Part shown: positions 14,674-15,466 of the stretch, in pieces
Layout of the letters: each line of letters begins with the position of its first letter
Numbering within the stretch: the stretch's first letter is position 1
Assembly (NCBI GenBank): GCA_051000715.1
Contig: JBPCOB010000076.1
Span: 1-15,466 of the forward strand
Length of the DNA stretch: 15,466 nucleotides
Direction of reading: 5' to 3'
Origin: JBPCOB01 sp051000715
Lineage (GTDB): Bacteria > Actinomycetota > Actinomycetes > JALYNC01
Notes under the pieces: model-generated
Told to the model about the DNA's origin: nothing
The model's input: only the letters and a program-made list of their open reading frames with translations
Database searches by the model: none
Made by a program: the position numbers and the translations under genes

Positions 14674-15466
14674 GTGAGCTCGACCGCGCCGGCGCCGTAC
14701 GCCGCCCTGGGCGGGCTGGCCGCCGCGGTCACCCTGGTGGCCCTGGTCGCCGGGCTGGGCCCCAGTGCCGTGGAACCGCCGCTGCCCGGAGCCGGGGCGC
14801 TGCCGCCGTACTCGCTTCAGGCACATCCACCGGCCGGCCTGGTGGTCGGGTTGCTGGCCGCGTCCGTCCTGCTCGGCGTTGCTGGGTTGGTGGGTGCGGA
14901 GCGAGCGTCACGCCGCGGCTGGGCCCCGGCACCGCGCCGCCTGCTTGCCGCGGGCGCCCTCACCGTGGGGGTGCTGGCGCTGGTGCCGCCCATCGGCACC
15001 GCCGACCCACAGAGCTATGCGGCGTACGGACGGTTGGCAGCCACCGGTCGAGACCCGTACGCCGACACCCCGGCGGAGCTCGCGGCGACCGGCGACCCCG
15101 TCGGCCGGGCCGTAGAGCCCCCCTGGCAGCGGACACCGTCGGTCTATGGGCCGCTGGCCACCGGCGAGCAGGCGCTGGTGTCCCGGCTCGCCGGGCCGTC
15201 GGTCCGCACCACTGTCGCCCTGCTCGGCACGCTCAACGCCCTGGCCTTTCTCGGCGCGGGTCTGCTGCTGGACCGGGTGGCGAGTGCGTACGGCGACCCG
15301 GCCCGGCGGCGGGTCGCGCTGCTCTGGACGCTGAACCCGCTGCTGCTCTACCAGCTCGTTGCGGGCGCGCATCTGGACGCTCTGGTCGCGGCCGCGGCGG
15401 CCGGCTCGCTGCTGGCGCTGGTGCCGCCCATCGGCACCGCCGACCCACAGAGCTATGCGGCGTACG
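14674..15466 (+). CDS. Polyprenol-phosphomannose-dependent alpha-1,6-mannosyltransferase-like membrane protein (5' part)
   Basis: A GT-C glycosyltransferase that would add mannose from a polyprenol phosphate donor on the outer face of the membrane, as MptA/MptB do in lipomannan synthesis. 264 codons are in the window and the frame is open at the right edge. Hydrophobic segments lie near residues 10-30, 54-74, 90-105, 178-198 and 213-230. The first large loop has the GT-C acidic motif ADPQSYAAYGR (Asp111) followed by GRDPY and TPSVYGPL, and AGAHLDAL is a further family motif. The GTG at 14674 has no good ribosome-binding site; a 9-codon leader frame (14648-14677) ends on it as GTGA. From about residue 246 the sequence jumps back to the LALVPPIGTADPQSYAAY segment, repeating residues about 100-118, which is implausible for the family and suggests a mis-join. 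Confidence 0.78.
   Translation, partial: MSSTAPAPYAALGGLAAAVTLVALVAGLGPSAVEPPLPGAGALPPYSLQAHPPAGLVVGLLAASVLLGVAGLVGAERASRRGWAPAPRRLLAAGALTVGVLALVPPIGTADPQSYAAYGRLAATGRDPYADTPAELAATGDPVGRAVEPPWQRTPSVYGPLATGEQALVSRLAGPSVRTTVALLGTLNALAFLGAGLLLDRVASAYGDPARRRVALLWTLNPLLLYQLVAGAHLDALVAAAAAGSLLALVPPIGTADPQSYAAY
14972..15028 (+). repeat. 57-bp direct repeat, first copy
   Basis: Identical over 57 bases to 15410-15466 at the window's right end, offset by 438 bp (146 codons, in frame). This copy is in the natural protein context, the loop with the GT-C acidic motif. Confidence 0.95.
15410..15466 (+). repeat. 57-bp direct repeat, second copy at the window edge
   Basis: Exact copy of 14972-15028, ending at the last base. 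The copy replaces what should be a further membrane segment in the protein, so an assembly artefact or chimeric join is more likely than a true duplication. Confidence 0.95.

Noticed and set aside
1..15466. CRISPR array, insertion sequence or phage genes
   Set aside because: No regularly spaced repeats, transposase motifs or integrase signatures were found; tRNA-Ser shows no nearby duplicated 3' end that would mark an attachment site.

Overview
The window is high-GC DNA with GTG and TTG starts, 4-nt GTGA gene overlaps and a family content typical of Actinomycetota. Markers are a Mycobacterium-type adenosine kinase, a LysC with an internal beta-subunit start, a small SRP RNA gene just upstream of dnaX, and a GT-C mannosyltransferase. 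I cannot place it below class level with confidence.

Layout: (1) 2-5368, minus strand: a five-gene set that looks like a one-carbon / methyl-cycle module, transcribed metV, metF, a SAM-methyltransferase-like gene, a core (single-domain) MetE homologue, then adoK. The first four genes overlap or lie within a few bases of each other; adoK follows after about 125 nt. Hand-counted 60-base samples here are near 62% GC, against about 73% or more to the right, so the block may be horizontally acquired. (2) 5369-5540: a divergent intergenic region holding a relic copy of a piece of the next gene. (3) 5541-7343, plus strand: an S9 prolyl-oligopeptidase-family serine peptidase. (4) 7371-9727, minus strand: lysC-asd, the first two steps of the aspartate pathway, overlapping by 4 nt. 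(5) 9927-11309, minus strand: a secreted Asp-box (BNR) beta-propeller protein of unknown function, with its own promoter candidate and a perfect 16-bp stem-loop after it. (6) 11427-14394, minus strand: ffs (SRP RNA), dnaX, ybaB, recR, a conserved replication/repair block. (7) 14473 to the end, plus strand: tRNA-Ser(GGA), then the 5' part of a polyprenol-phosphomannose-type mannosyltransferase that runs off the edge.

How the genes could work together: MetF/MetV would make methyl-tetrahydrofolate, and the MetE-like protein would transfer a methyl group to homocysteine (donor unknown). The methyltransferase would consume SAM, and AdoK would remove the adenosine left after S-adenosylhomocysteine hydrolysis. 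This is the most interesting system here; its methyl acceptor is unknown. The last 57 bases exactly repeat a segment 438 bp upstream in the mannosyltransferase gene, and I suspect an assembly or chimeric join at the right edge.
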